A stretch of 16,160 bases of DNA from Methanobacteriaceae archaeon (GTDB taxonomy: Archaea > Methanobacteriota > Methanobacteria > Methanobacteriales > Methanobacteriaceae), in the NCBI GenBank assembly GCA_027318585.1, contig DAHVOW010000013.1, forward strand, positions 1-16,160, read 5' to 3'. Numbering within the stretch: the stretch's first letter is position 1; the number at the start of each line of letters is the position of its first letter. This document shows, one piece after another, positions 1 to 7,025 of this stretch. Under the pieces are notes generated by a model, which saw nothing but the letters and a program-made list of their open reading frames with translations, was not told the DNA's origin and ran no database searches. The position numbers were made by a program, and so were the translations under genes.

Positions 1-500
1 TCTACTCCCGATTTTAGTGCTTTGCGAACAGCACGTCTGGTACTTTGCTTGTAATTTTTCCAGATATCTTCAAATTCTTTACCTTCTAGTTTCAGAATTT
101 GCGTGTAATTAAATTCATCTTTAACTTTCCATTCCTCGGCGTTCTGGGAGGATAGTTCCAGGTCTGATGACTGATTTATATGTAAAATTAGATTCCTACC
201 ACCCAATATATCATTTACGATTGATTTAAAATCATCACTGGTGATTTCCGACTCAGAAAAAAGACCACCGTACTCAAAGTTACCGGGCATGGAAGATAAA
301 GTTTTAAAACCATTTCTATCCATTTCCATCATGGGGATTAGAATGGATTTATCATTTAAATGGTATAATCTGGTGGCGGTACGATAATCCCAAGTTTTCT
401 CCAGAATTTTGGCCCAGGAAGGAGAAAGGAAAAAACTAGCATTGTCAGATTTAAGAACAATTTCCTCCCACTCATCTATAGATACTTCCTCATAATCCAT
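1..500 (-). CDS. FemAB/GNAT-like acyl- or aminoacyltransferase, N-terminal part (runs off the window)
   Basis: About 166 residues are readable from the ATG at 500 down to the window edge, with no stop, so the C-terminal part is missing. Two blocks match the FemAB-related GNAT fold: a Pro-Gly...Tyr-Gly-Gly block at residues 69-80 (SSMPGNFEYGGL), and a basic STRRAVRKALKSGV block at 153-166 that resembles the conserved Arg-Arg...Lys...Gly-Val segment of the second GNAT half. Family members transfer amino acids or acyl groups onto cell-wall or surface-glycan precursors in the cytoplasm. A run of six G (509-514 on the plus strand) lies 8 bases before the ATG and serves as ribosome site. The gene begins 26 bases after the sugar aminotransferase stop, so the two are probably co-transcribed, which suggests that it acylates the amino sugar that enzyme makes. 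The substrate is inference; the fold assignment is fairly good. Confidence 0.72.
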   Translation of the reverse strand, partial: MDYEEVSIDEWEEIVLKSDNASFFLSPSWAKILEKTWDYRTATRLYHLNDKSILIPMMEMDRNGFKTLSSMPGNFEYGGLFSESEITSDDFKSIVNDILGGRNLILHINQSSDLELSSQNAEEWKVKDEFNYTQILKLEGKEFEDIWKNYKQSTRRAVRKALKSGV

Positions 501-526
501 CAAATGAACCCCCCAATTACTAAATA

Positions 527-1636
527 TCAAATTTTATGTGATTCATAGATATTTCTAGAAATAATTTCTATTTCATGTTCACTGAGTCCTGAACTTGAAG
601 GTAAATACATGCCTTTTTTACTAATCTCTTCCGCAACTGGATATTGTTCACCTTTAAATAATCCCTGATCATGAAATACAGGTTGTTCATGCATGGGGAT
701 AAAGAAAGTTCTAGTTTCAATTCCCTTTGCACTTAATTTTTCCATCAATTCATCCCTAGATACTCCAAAATCATCTTCTATTAATATTGAATACATCCAA
801 TAAACATTTTTAGCCCAGGATTTTTCTACAGGAAGCCTTATACCTTTTAAATCTTTTAAATATTCATTATAGAGAAATGCATTTCTTCTACGCATAGCAA
901 CGTATTCTTCAATTTTTTCTAATTGGGCCACGCCTATAGCGGCCTGGATATTTGTCATTCTGTAATTAAATCCAACATCATCATGGAGAAATCTTCTCTC
1001 CCTTGAGAATGCCAGATCTTTAAGTTTAGAGGCTTTATCAGCTAGTTCCGGATTATTGGTAACAAGCATGCCGCCTTCACCAGTGGTGATGATTTTATTG
1101 GCATAAAAGCTGAAACATCCAATATGTCCTATCCCACCAGCTTTTCTACCTTTATATTCCGCGCCATGAACTTCCGCAGCATCCTCTACAACAAATAAAT
1201 CGAAATCTTCAGCTATTTCGATTATTGGATCCATATCACAGGGATGACCATAGATATGGACCGGCATGATGACTTTTGTATTAGCAGTGATTTTTTCTTC
1301 TATTTGATTCACATCAATGTTCCAGGTTTCATCTTCACAATCAACTAAAACCGGGGTAGCACCGGTGTATAATATTGCAAAAATAGTTGAAGCAATTGTA
1401 AATGTTGGTACTATTACTTCATCTCCCTTTTTAAGCCCTAAAGAAGCCATTGCAAGATGTAAAGCCGTAGTACCACTGGTGGTAGATATTCCATAATCGC
1501 ATCCTATGTATCTAGAAAATCCTTCTTCAAATTTATCAACATATTCGCCTTTAGATGAAATCCAATTGGTCTTTATACAGTCCAACACATTTTTAAGTTC
1601 TTCATCTCCAATTTTGGGTATGCATACTGGAATCAT
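527..1636 (-). CDS. DegT/DnrJ/EryC1/StrS-family PLP sugar aminotransferase, perosamine-synthase-like
   Basis: A 369-residue protein of normal family length. These enzymes convert a nucleotide-linked 4-keto-6-deoxy sugar to a 4-amino sugar using PLP and glutamate. Visible signs are the N-terminal TNWISSKG segment (23-30), STTSGTTALH (51-60) for phosphate binding, VEDAAEVHGAEYKGRK (150-165) with Asp152 expected to pair with the pyridine nitrogen, and FSFYANKIITTGEGGM (175-190) with Lys181 as the Schiff-base lysine. The TNWISSKG, HGAEYKGRK and NKIITTGEGG blocks resemble GDP-perosamine synthases more than the dTDP-sugar enzymes, but the exact sugar cannot be fixed by eye. The start is supported by an AGGTGATT ribosome site (1642-1649) six bases upstream and a TATA-like box at 1674-1683. 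It precedes the FemAB-like gene by 26 bases and probably shares its transcript, consistent with a surface-glycan pathway. Confidence 0.92.
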   Translation of the reverse strand: MIPVCIPKIGDEELKNVLDCIKTNWISSKGEYVDKFEEGFSRYIGCDYGISTTSGTTALHLAMASLGLKKGDEVIVPTFTIASTIFAILYTGATPVLVDCEDETWNIDVNQIEEKITANTKVIMPVHIYGHPCDMDPIIEIAEDFDLFVVEDAAEVHGAEYKGRKAGGIGHIGCFSFYANKIITTGEGGMLVTNNPELADKASKLKDLAFSRERRFLHDDVGFNYRMTNIQAAIGVAQLEKIEEYVAMRRRNAFLYNEYLKDLKGIRLPVEKSWAKNVYWMYSILIEDDFGVSRDELMEKLSAKGIETRTFFIPMHEQPVFHDQGLFKGEQYPVAEEISKKGMYLPSSSGLSEHEIEIISRNIYESHKI

Positions 1637-1641
1637 GTATT

Positions 1642-1649
1642 AATCACCT
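1642..1649 (-). promoter_or_regulatory. Ribosome binding site of the sugar aminotransferase gene
   Basis: AGGTGATT on the minus strand, complementary to the 3' end of archaeal 16S rRNA, sits six bases before the ATG at 1636 and fixes that start. Confidence 0.7.
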
Positions 1650-1673
1650 TTTGTTCTTCCATTTTTTAAGGGA

Positions 1674-1683
1674 TTAATTATAG
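1674..1683 (-). promoter_or_regulatory. Probable TATA box for the aminotransferase/FemAB-like operon
   Basis: CTATAATTAA on the minus strand is centred about 43 bases before the ATG. An archaeal start site about 25 bases downstream would give a leader of roughly 17 bases that still contains the AGGTGATT ribosome site. It was read by eye, and the whole spacer is AT-rich. Confidence 0.4.
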
Positions 1684-1752
1684 ATAAGTTTTCCAAATTT
1701 ATCGAAATCCTGGTAGTTCTACACATTTTTAAATTAAGATAGTAATAGAAAC

Positions 1753-2250
1753 TCATTTAATATCCATTTTATCAACATCTCTCCCCAAATAAGGGCCTTG
1801 TTTAACTTCTATTATTTTAGTATCTTCCAAAATTTCAAGACCATGACCACCATCAACAAAAAATATGGTATCTCCCTCATTTAGTTCTACAGATTCAAAT
1901 TTTTCATTATGAAGGTCAAATAAATCTACTTTAACCCTACCTTTTTGCAAATATACAACTTCTTGAATCCTATCTATTTCTATCTTTCTTTTTAGGTGAT
2001 AATGAGCTTTAACATTATTTCCTTTGTCATAGCTACTGATCCCAACCTGTAATGGGTAATCATCTTCCGATATATAATTTATACCAGTATTCCCAAAATC
2101 TTTTGGGATAATTAAGGCTATAAGGTCCCCTGCGTCTGAAATGATCTTATTCAAGCCATCAACCTTCTCTTTTGATATTTTATTGAATATTCTAATTTTA
2201 TTGCTTAAATGTACCAATATTCTGTTACTCAAGCAATATATAATTTCCAC
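1753..2250 (-). CDS. Cupin-fold protein of a surface-polysaccharide type family
   Basis: The open frame gives 165 residues from a GTG at 2250. Cupin motif 1 is clear: Gly77, five residues, then His83-X-His85, with Glu97 six residues before Gly104. Motif 2 is GDTIFFVDGGHG (126-137), with His136 as the last metal ligand. The loop between the HxH pair and Glu97 is 11 residues, longer than the usual 3-4, as in a cupin family often found in polysaccharide clusters; the C-terminal IEVKQGPYLG block (147-156) also fits that group. It may be a sugar isomerase/epimerase-type enzyme or a sensor; no reaction can be assigned. The start is uncertain: the GTG has no ribosome site and the recognisable domain begins only near residue 25, so the true start could lie at a downstream TTG. 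It is separated from the aminotransferase by 116 bases that contain that gene's own promoter. Confidence 0.8.
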   Translation of the reverse strand: MEIIYCLSNRILVHLSNKIRIFNKISKEKVDGLNKIISDAGDLIALIIPKDFGNTGINYISEDDYPLQVGISSYDKGNNVKAHYHLKRKIEIDRIQEVVYLQKGRVKVDLFDLHNEKFESVELNEGDTIFFVDGGHGLEILEDTKIIEVKQGPYLGRDVDKMDIK

Positions 2251-2377
2251 TCAAAATAGTAGAAAGATGAATTTAGAAATTATAACTAAACAGATATTCT
2301 TCATTATCATTTGCAGTAGTAATATGGGTAATTATACTTAAGAAAAAATTAATGGGTGAATCATGATTATAAAATCT

Positions 2378-3334
2378 CTAATTCTCATTTAAAGGAACAA
2401 TAACTTTTATTTTATTCGTAATTTCATTCGTATAAATATCAAAATATGTAATATCCCATTGACTGGAATTGAACTCTGCTTCAATAATGGTGTAATATGA
2501 ATTCCACTTTAATTTCTTGACTCCGGGGTAAGTATTAGCAATTTTTATAGCATTTTGAGCAGATCTATACGAACCGTTTTTAATGGAGAGACTCTTAAAT
2601 ATTTTAATATTTGATCCCTGTTTTTTTATGGTATTATAATCCGATACAAAATAAATGCTGTTTTGAGCATCACTTTTAACCACTTTCCACGTGAACATGT
2701 CTCTGGTTGGGTAAACAGCTATTAGGCTGAAATTTCCATTTAATGTAGGAGTTTCACTATTTATAACATCAGATTTCTCATAAGCCCTTATTCCACCGAA
2801 TGAGATTAAAAAAATCATAAAAATAACCATGGCCGCCTTTTTATAATTTTTATTTATATTTAAATAAAGGACTAAGATTACAAAAATCCCAAGGATCATC
2901 ATGAAATAATCTGCAAAATAATAAATCTCAGCAGAGTATCTAGTTATTATAAAGGGATAAAAGAGCGGTATACCCAAATATGTGAGGTAATCCAATAATA
3001 AATGGATAATTACTCCGAAATATGCAATCCCAACAGTTTTTTTAGTGAATTTCAATGAAATATCACGTTTAATAACACGATTAATAAATTCAGTAACTTG
3101 TTTTCTAGATATAAAATATAGAAAGATTGTGGATGTTATAAAACCAAAAATCAGCGAATGAGTGATCCCGCGATGAGAAAAAATGACGTATTGCGGAAAT
3201 ATTATTCCCACCGTAAAGGCAAAGATTACATCAATATCTGGTGAAATTCCACCTAAAGCTCCTTCAAGTTTATTCTTGCTCCGAACAGCGGCTAAAATTA
3301 TGTAAGGTACTAAAAAATGTGTAATCAAGTCCAT
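2378..3334 (-). CDS. YdjM/DUF457-family membrane-bound metal-dependent hydrolase-like protein
   Basis: A 318-residue protein with the family's conserved polar residues placed in a hydrophobic N-terminal half: His6 (LITHFLVP), Asp33 and Asp35 (SPDIDVIF), HRGITHS (54-60) and HLLLDYLTYLGIPLFYPF (111-128), followed by Asp142. Hydrophobic stretches lie at about 36-52, 60-76, 101-120, 138-158 and 168-182. Residues from about 185 to the end form a soluble domain that is predicted to lie outside the membrane and is not part of the core family; I do not recognise it. Family members are annotated as metal-dependent hydrolases but the substrate is unknown. There is no ribosome site ahead of the ATG; instead a TATA-like box lies about 28 bases upstream, which fits a leaderless transcript. 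An oligo-T stretch follows the gene. Confidence 0.85.
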   Translation of the reverse strand: MDLITHFLVPYIILAAVRSKNKLEGALGGISPDIDVIFAFTVGIIFPQYVIFSHRGITHSLIFGFITSTIFLYFISRKQVTEFINRVIKRDISLKFTKKTVGIAYFGVIIHLLLDYLTYLGIPLFYPFIITRYSAEIYYFADYFMMILGIFVILVLYLNINKNYKKAAMVIFMIFLISFGGIRAYEKSDVINSETPTLNGNFSLIAVYPTRDMFTWKVVKSDAQNSIYFVSDYNTIKKQGSNIKIFKSLSIKNGSYRSAQNAIKIANTYPGVKKLKWNSYYTIIEAEFNSSQWDITYFDIYTNEITNKIKVIVPLNEN

Positions 3335-3357
3335 GTGATCGTGCTCAAGATAAATTT

Positions 3358-3366
3358 ATTATAAAT
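3358..3366 (-). promoter_or_regulatory. Probable TATA box of the DUF457 gene (leaderless arrangement)
   Basis: ATTTATAAT on the minus strand is centred about 28 bases before the ATG at 3334. At the usual archaeal spacing, transcription would begin at or within two or three bases of the start codon. No Shine-Dalgarno match is present in between. Confidence 0.45.
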
Positions 3367-3426
3367 TCAAGCCCATATGATATAATTTTTTTTAAAAATT
3401 CTTAAATAGGTCCTTTCATTATTTGT

Positions 3427-3450
3427 AAAAAAAATGAAAATGAAAAATAA
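3427..3450 (-). terminator. Oligo-T terminator after the ABC exporter operon
   Basis: On the minus strand, runs of T of length 5, 4 and 8 separated by short interruptions (TTTTTCATTTTCATTTTTTT) begin about 20 bases after the permease stop at 3471. No strong hairpin precedes them. This is the typical form of archaeal transcription termination. Confidence 0.55.
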
Positions 3451-3470
3451 ATTTAGCTAAAAGAGACATT

Positions 3471-5075
3471 TTAACCGGTTATATCCCTGTGCTGATAACC
3501 CACTACTCCCATCAATATCAGTATTACTGCTACAACCAGAAGCAGAATAATTGGTGCTTCTATGGTGTCTCCGGCCAGTAAATGTGGTACTTGAGTGAAG
3601 GGAGAAATGTTTAGGATCCACTGATTTATATCAAAAAATTCGCCCAATAAATCAATAACTACAACCACTGCCAGTGCTACCCAGCTTAAAGAAGCCAGTC
3701 GCGGTTTTAATCCAAATAATACCATTGAAATACCGGTGAAGAGCCATATAGCTGGCAAATACACCAGAGCCGCCCCCACAATACGGATAGTAAGATCAGA
3801 TAAGTTAAGAGTAATTATACCGTAACTTAAGCCCATACTCAAAGAGAATGTAATTAATACCAGGGCCGGGGCTAAAACAGCGAATATCAGGTTATTGGCA
3901 GCCCATTGAATCCTGGAAACCGAACTGGTTAGAACCATTTCAGAATATTTCTTGGATTCCTGTGATTGGAGCTTTAAGGTAGCTAAGATGGCGTAAAAAG
4001 CGAATACCTCACCTAGAAACGCCAACATCATAGTAAAATAACTATCAATAAGCCCTGCCTTACCTCCCAACTGTATAATTAAATTAACAAATTGAGGATT
4101 AACCGTAATCATATCGGTGACGGTTTGGGCGGTGAACCCTAACATAGACCCCATTAAGACGAAGATGAATATCCAGAAAAATAACATCCCTCGGTGCAGT
4201 CTCCAGGCCAGGGCCAGTGAACTGTGCAAATTTTTAGAAGCACGAGCCGGACCGGGCCTTTGGGATATGATTCCTGCCCCTAAATCTCGTAGGGAGGAGA
4301 GCCAGTAGGCTTGGGCAGTTAAGCCAGCGGTAAAAACCAGGAATATGGCAAAAACCCATGTTTGATTTTCGGCAAAAGGACCGATATGGTGCACCCAGCC
4401 ATAGGGTGACAACCACGATACCCAGGCATAATCTCCATCATCCCATCCAAAAATACGCACCATAAAAAAAACAACTAAAAGACCTGCCATTAAATAGCGG
4501 GCATCTCCTGAACTCTCCGTAAACTGAACTGCTACTCCGGTGATAGCAGCAAATAAACACCCGAAAGCTGCTAAACTCCCACCTAGAACTAGGGAACTGT
4601 AGGCATCTAGACCCTGTGCTATCAATCCCAGGGCCATCAAAACTGCGATGATTAAGTTTACCCCGAAGGTGGTGATAAGGGCCGCACTGAGGGCTGCCTG
4701 GCGGCCTACTTTAGCTGAGTTTAATAATTCCAGCCGCCCTTTTCTTTCCTCACTGCGGGTATGGCGGACCATTAAAAATACACTGATCAGTCCCATGAAA
4801 AGTGAAGCACCAAAACCTACCCTCCAGGCAGTGAGTCCCCCGATGGAAGAATCCATAACAGAACCTAATAGGGAAATGACAGTGGGATTGTTCTTCATCT
4901 GTAAATAAAAAGTTATACGTACTGCTTCATCTGAATAAAGATTGATAAAACTGGCTGCCACAAATGATACGAACAGGGCCATGAATATAGTCAAAAGGAG
5001 TATGATAATTTTATCCCTATGCAGGATAAGCCGGATCATGGCTGCTGTACCGGCAAAATCATCCCTGCTCATCAT
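3471..5075 (-). CDS. ABC exporter permease, polyketide-antibiotic-exporter-like (two fused ABC-2 halves)
   Basis: A large, very hydrophobic protein of about 534 residues with roughly twelve membrane segments in two similar halves, as in the permease family described as exporter of polyketide antibiotics. Each half starts with an amphipathic lead and a long first segment (about 24-46 and 300-320 in the long frame). The HTRSEERKGRLELLNSAKVG segment after the third helix of half one and its counterpart SQESKKYSEMVLTSSVSRIQ in half two mark the repeated unit. It forms a transporter with the ATPase encoded just upstream. The frame stays open to an ATG at 5084, but the GGGGGA ribosome site touches that codon. 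The ATGs at 5075 and 5072 have spacings of 9 and 12 bases and a family-like N-terminus (MSRDDFAGTAAMIRL), so 5075 is used here. The exported substrate is unknown. Confidence 0.85.
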   Translation of the reverse strand: MMSRDDFAGTAAMIRLILHRDKIIILLLTIFMALFVSFVAASFINLYSDEAVRITFYLQMKNNPTVISLLGSVMDSSIGGLTAWRVGFGASLFMGLISVFLMVRHTRSEERKGRLELLNSAKVGRQAALSAALITTFGVNLIIAVLMALGLIAQGLDAYSSLVLGGSLAAFGCLFAAITGVAVQFTESSGDARYLMAGLLVVFFMVRIFGWDDGDYAWVSWLSPYGWVHHIGPFAENQTWVFAIFLVFTAGLTAQAYWLSSLRDLGAGIISQRPGPARASKNLHSSLALAWRLHRGMLFFWIFIFVLMGSMLGFTAQTVTDMITVNPQFVNLIIQLGGKAGLIDSYFTMMLAFLGEVFAFYAILATLKLQSQESKKYSEMVLTSSVSRIQWAANNLIFAVLAPALVLITFSLSMGLSYGIITLNLSDLTIRIVGAALVYLPAIWLFTGISMVLFGLKPRLASLSWVALAVVVVIDLLGEFFDINQWILNISPFTQVPHLLAGDTIEAPIILLLVVAVILILMGVVGYQHRDITG

Positions 5076-5093
5076 TGAAATCATTCCCCCGCC

Positions 5094-5999
5094 CTAATCT
5101 TCTTCGGCCATGGAAACATATTCTTCACCGTAATACCGCAGGAATAGCTCTTCTAATGTAGGGGGAGCGCTTAAAAGTGATTGTATACCGAATTTAGTTA
5201 GATATTTCAGTAGGGGGTCGATTTTTTCCGCATCCACACTGAAATAGGCGTGGGTGCCCTCTATCGTAATGTTGTGTACTCCCGGTAATTCTTCCAGACC
5301 TTTGAGGGGTTTTAGAGTATCCACAGTTATGGAGGTCCGGGTGAGGTGTCTTAGGTTTGCGAATGTCCCGGATTCGATGATTTCTCCTTCCCGAATAATG
5401 CTGACCCGGTCACAGAGTGCTTCCACCTCAGATAAAATGTGGCTGGATAATAGAACAGTTTTACCAGCTTTTTTAAGTTCTCTTACCTGTTTCCGGAACA
5501 CCCCTTCCATTAAAGGGTCCAGTCCCAGGGTGGGCTCGTCAAAGATGTACAATTCCACATCACAAACCAGTGCCGCTATGAGGGATACTTTCTGCTTGTT
5601 CCCAGTGGAATATGCACTGCATTTCTTGGCGGGATCCAGTTTAAATATTTTTATAAGCTCTTCCCGGCGTTCTTCCTTGAATCCTCCCCTAAGCCCACCT
5701 ATAAGATCAATAACCTCCCCGCCGGTGAGATTGGGCCATAGATTAACTTCACCAGGAACATATGCCAGTCGACGGTGTAATTGCACGGCATCCTTCCAGG
5801 GATCCTGGCCCATGAGCTGGACTTCACCAACATTTTTCCGCAGCATGCCCAGAATAATACGTAGAGTGGTGGATTTACCTGCCCCATTGGGGCCAATAAA
5901 GCCGTAAACTTCTCCTTCCTCTACTTTCAAGTCAACTTTATTAAGAGCCCGGTGTTTTCCATAATATTTAGTTAAACCTTTTATTTCAATTACCGCCAT
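5094..5999 (-). CDS. ABC exporter ATP-binding protein
   Basis: A 301-residue ATPase with Walker A GPNGAGKST (36-44), Q-loop region YVPGEVNLWPNLT (80-92), signature YSTGNKQKV (130-138), Walker B LYIFDEP (150-156) and H-loop LLSSH (183-187). The signature reads STGNKQ rather than LSGGQ, and YS-GN-QKV forms are usual in the ATPases paired with polyketide-antibiotic-exporter permeases, so this is a subfamily trait and not decay. A C-terminal extension (about 220-301) of regulatory-domain type ends in a LEELFLRYYGEE tail. It energises export through the permease that starts 9-18 bases after its stop; the two form one operon. The start is fixed by a GAGGGAG ribosome site (6006-6012), and a TATA-like box lies at 6038-6045. 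No TetR- or MarR-type regulator is adjacent. Confidence 0.93.
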   Translation of the reverse strand: MAVIEIKGLTKYYGKHRALNKVDLKVEEGEVYGFIGPNGAGKSTTLRIILGMLRKNVGEVQLMGQDPWKDAVQLHRRLAYVPGEVNLWPNLTGGEVIDLIGGLRGGFKEERREELIKIFKLDPAKKCSAYSTGNKQKVSLIAALVCDVELYIFDEPTLGLDPLMEGVFRKQVRELKKAGKTVLLSSHILSEVEALCDRVSIIREGEIIESGTFANLRHLTRTSITVDTLKPLKGLEELPGVHNITIEGTHAYFSVDAEKIDPLLKYLTKFGIQSLLSAPPTLEELFLRYYGEEYVSMAEED

Positions 6000-6037
6000 A
6001 TACTACTCCCTCTATTCATTCCGTTCTTATTTCATAG

Positions 6038-6045
6038 ATTTAAAA
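6038..6045 (-). promoter_or_regulatory. Probable TATA box of the ABC exporter operon
   Basis: TTTTAAAT on the minus strand is centred about 42 bases before the ATPase ATG. The predicted start site near 6015 leaves a leader of about 16 bases that still includes the GAGGGAG ribosome site. Confidence 0.4.
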
Positions 6046-6140
6046 GGTATAACACTAGTTTTTCTGTTTCTCATTGAAGTTAACTCTTTTCATCTTCCAC
6101 TTTAATGGAAAAATAAGAACAAACCCTATTCAATACCTTT

Positions 6141-6160
6141 AGAAGAATTTAGAAGAATTT
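6141..6160. repeat. Two exact tandem copies of a 10-base unit
   Basis: AGAAGAATTT is present twice in a row. The last base of the second copy is the first base of the hydrolase stop codon region. On the minus strand it reads as AAATTCTTCT twice just after the hydrolase stop, giving a pyrimidine-rich tail that could aid termination. It is probably a slippage duplication. Confidence 0.6.
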
Positions 6161-6987
6161 TAAAGCTCGTGACCAGCCCGCACCCGAACCTGTGGATACA
6201 TTTCTAAAAAATTAATAATTTTCTCCAATGTCTTCTGCGCCGGCTCAACTTCCCAAGTGTAATCACTGGGAGCCACCCCCACATCCAGATTCTCCCTGAT
6301 GAAGACCGCATCCATGGTTAAAAAAACAGGACCAGCATAGCCGTTCACCAGGAATGATGAGTGGCCACGGGTGTGTCCAGGGGTTAGTACAGCCCATAGG
6401 GATCCGTCACCCAGTAAGTCCACACTAGGACCCAGGGGAGGTATCTCATCAGCACCAAAAAAGTCTATTTCATGGAGAACCTCCACACCCTGCAGAAAGT
6501 CGCCATGCACCTGCGGATGGTAATCTTCGAATTCTCCTTTTCCCACTACATAGGGGATGTTTTTCGGGAGTTCCCGCTGCCCAGCGGCGTGGTCAGCATG
6601 GAGATGGCTTAAAAAAACACCCTGAAGGTAAATCCCCCTTGTCTCCAGGTGATGAACTATGTTCTGATCCTTTTCCTGATGGAACTGGTCCACATCAGTC
6701 CCTTCCAGCCCCCCACGAGGGTCCTGGAAGTAAGTAGCATCCAACCCCGCATCCAGAAGATAATCACCCCGGTTCTCATGATGAATCCAGTAGCACAGGA
6801 TGGGGACTTCCAGTTCCTCGGCCTCAACCTCTGCTGCCCGGGGATGTAAAGGGTTAATGGTTCCCCTCCTGTTTATCTGCACCGTGCCGGTGGTGAAGGC
6901 TTCCAGGGTGATGGGCTGGGGATTGTCAAAAACATCACCCCAATTATTCACCCCACTTTTTTGGTAACAAAAATCAACAAACTTCAT
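6160..6987 (-). CDS. Metallo-beta-lactamase-fold hydrolase, N-acyl-homoserine-lactonase-like
   Basis: A 275-residue protein with the complete dinuclear-zinc set of the fold: SHLHADHAAG (127-136) supplies His128, His130, Asp132 and His133; His205 lies in LTPGHTRGHS; Asp226 lies in LTMDAVFIRENLD; and His273 lies in the C-terminal RAGHEL. Length, order and the Asp-Ala-X-X...Lys/Arg-Glu-Asn context resemble the AiiA/AttM lactonase group, which opens acyl-homoserine lactone rings. The tyrosine that helps catalysis in AiiA (three residues after the bridging Asp) is Phe229 here, so the substrate may differ. There is no signal peptide, so it is cytoplasmic. It lies 35 bases after the symporter stop, behind a hairpin and U-tract, with no ribosome site before its ATG. 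Its expression mode is therefore unclear, and an in-frame GTG at codon 13 is an alternative start. Confidence 0.85.
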   Translation of the reverse strand: MKFVDFCYQKSGVNNWGDVFDNPQPITLEAFTTGTVQINRRGTINPLHPRAAEVEAEELEVPILCYWIHHENRGDYLLDAGLDATYFQDPRGGLEGTDVDQFHQEKDQNIVHHLETRGIYLQGVFLSHLHADHAAGQRELPKNIPYVVGKGEFEDYHPQVHGDFLQGVEVLHEIDFFGADEIPPLGPSVDLLGDGSLWAVLTPGHTRGHSSFLVNGYAGPVFLTMDAVFIRENLDVGVAPSDYTWEVEPAQKTLEKIINFLEMYPQVRVRAGHEL

Positions 6988-6990
6988 TTT

Positions 6991-7025
6991 AAAAAAATAG
7001 AAAAAATAGGGTTTATTTGACCCTA
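6991..7025 (-). terminator. Hairpin plus U-tract between symporter and hydrolase genes
   Basis: On the minus strand TAGGGT (which includes the symporter stop TAG) pairs with ACCCTA across a 7-base loop. It is followed at once by six T, CTA and seven T. This has the form of an intrinsic terminator or attenuator. The ATG of the hydrolase comes four bases after the last T-run. Confidence 0.6.

Noticed and set aside
2141..2341. Plus-strand open frame of 66 codons over the start of the cupin gene
   Set aside because: It overlaps the cupin coding strand, has no ribosome site and no recognisable domain; it reads as an AT-rich shadow.
5254..5907. Plus-strand open frame of 217 codons antisense to the ABC ATPase
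   Set aside because: The opposite strand encodes a full set of ATPase motifs; the long shadow frame follows from codon bias and resembles no protein.
5094..5999. ABC signature STGNKQ considered a decayed motif
   Set aside because: YS-GN-QKV signatures are usual for this exporter subfamily and all other nucleotide-binding motifs are intact.
6141..6160. Tandem 10-base repeat considered as an attachment site or start of an array
   Set aside because: There are only two copies, with no spacer pattern, integrase or tRNA nearby.
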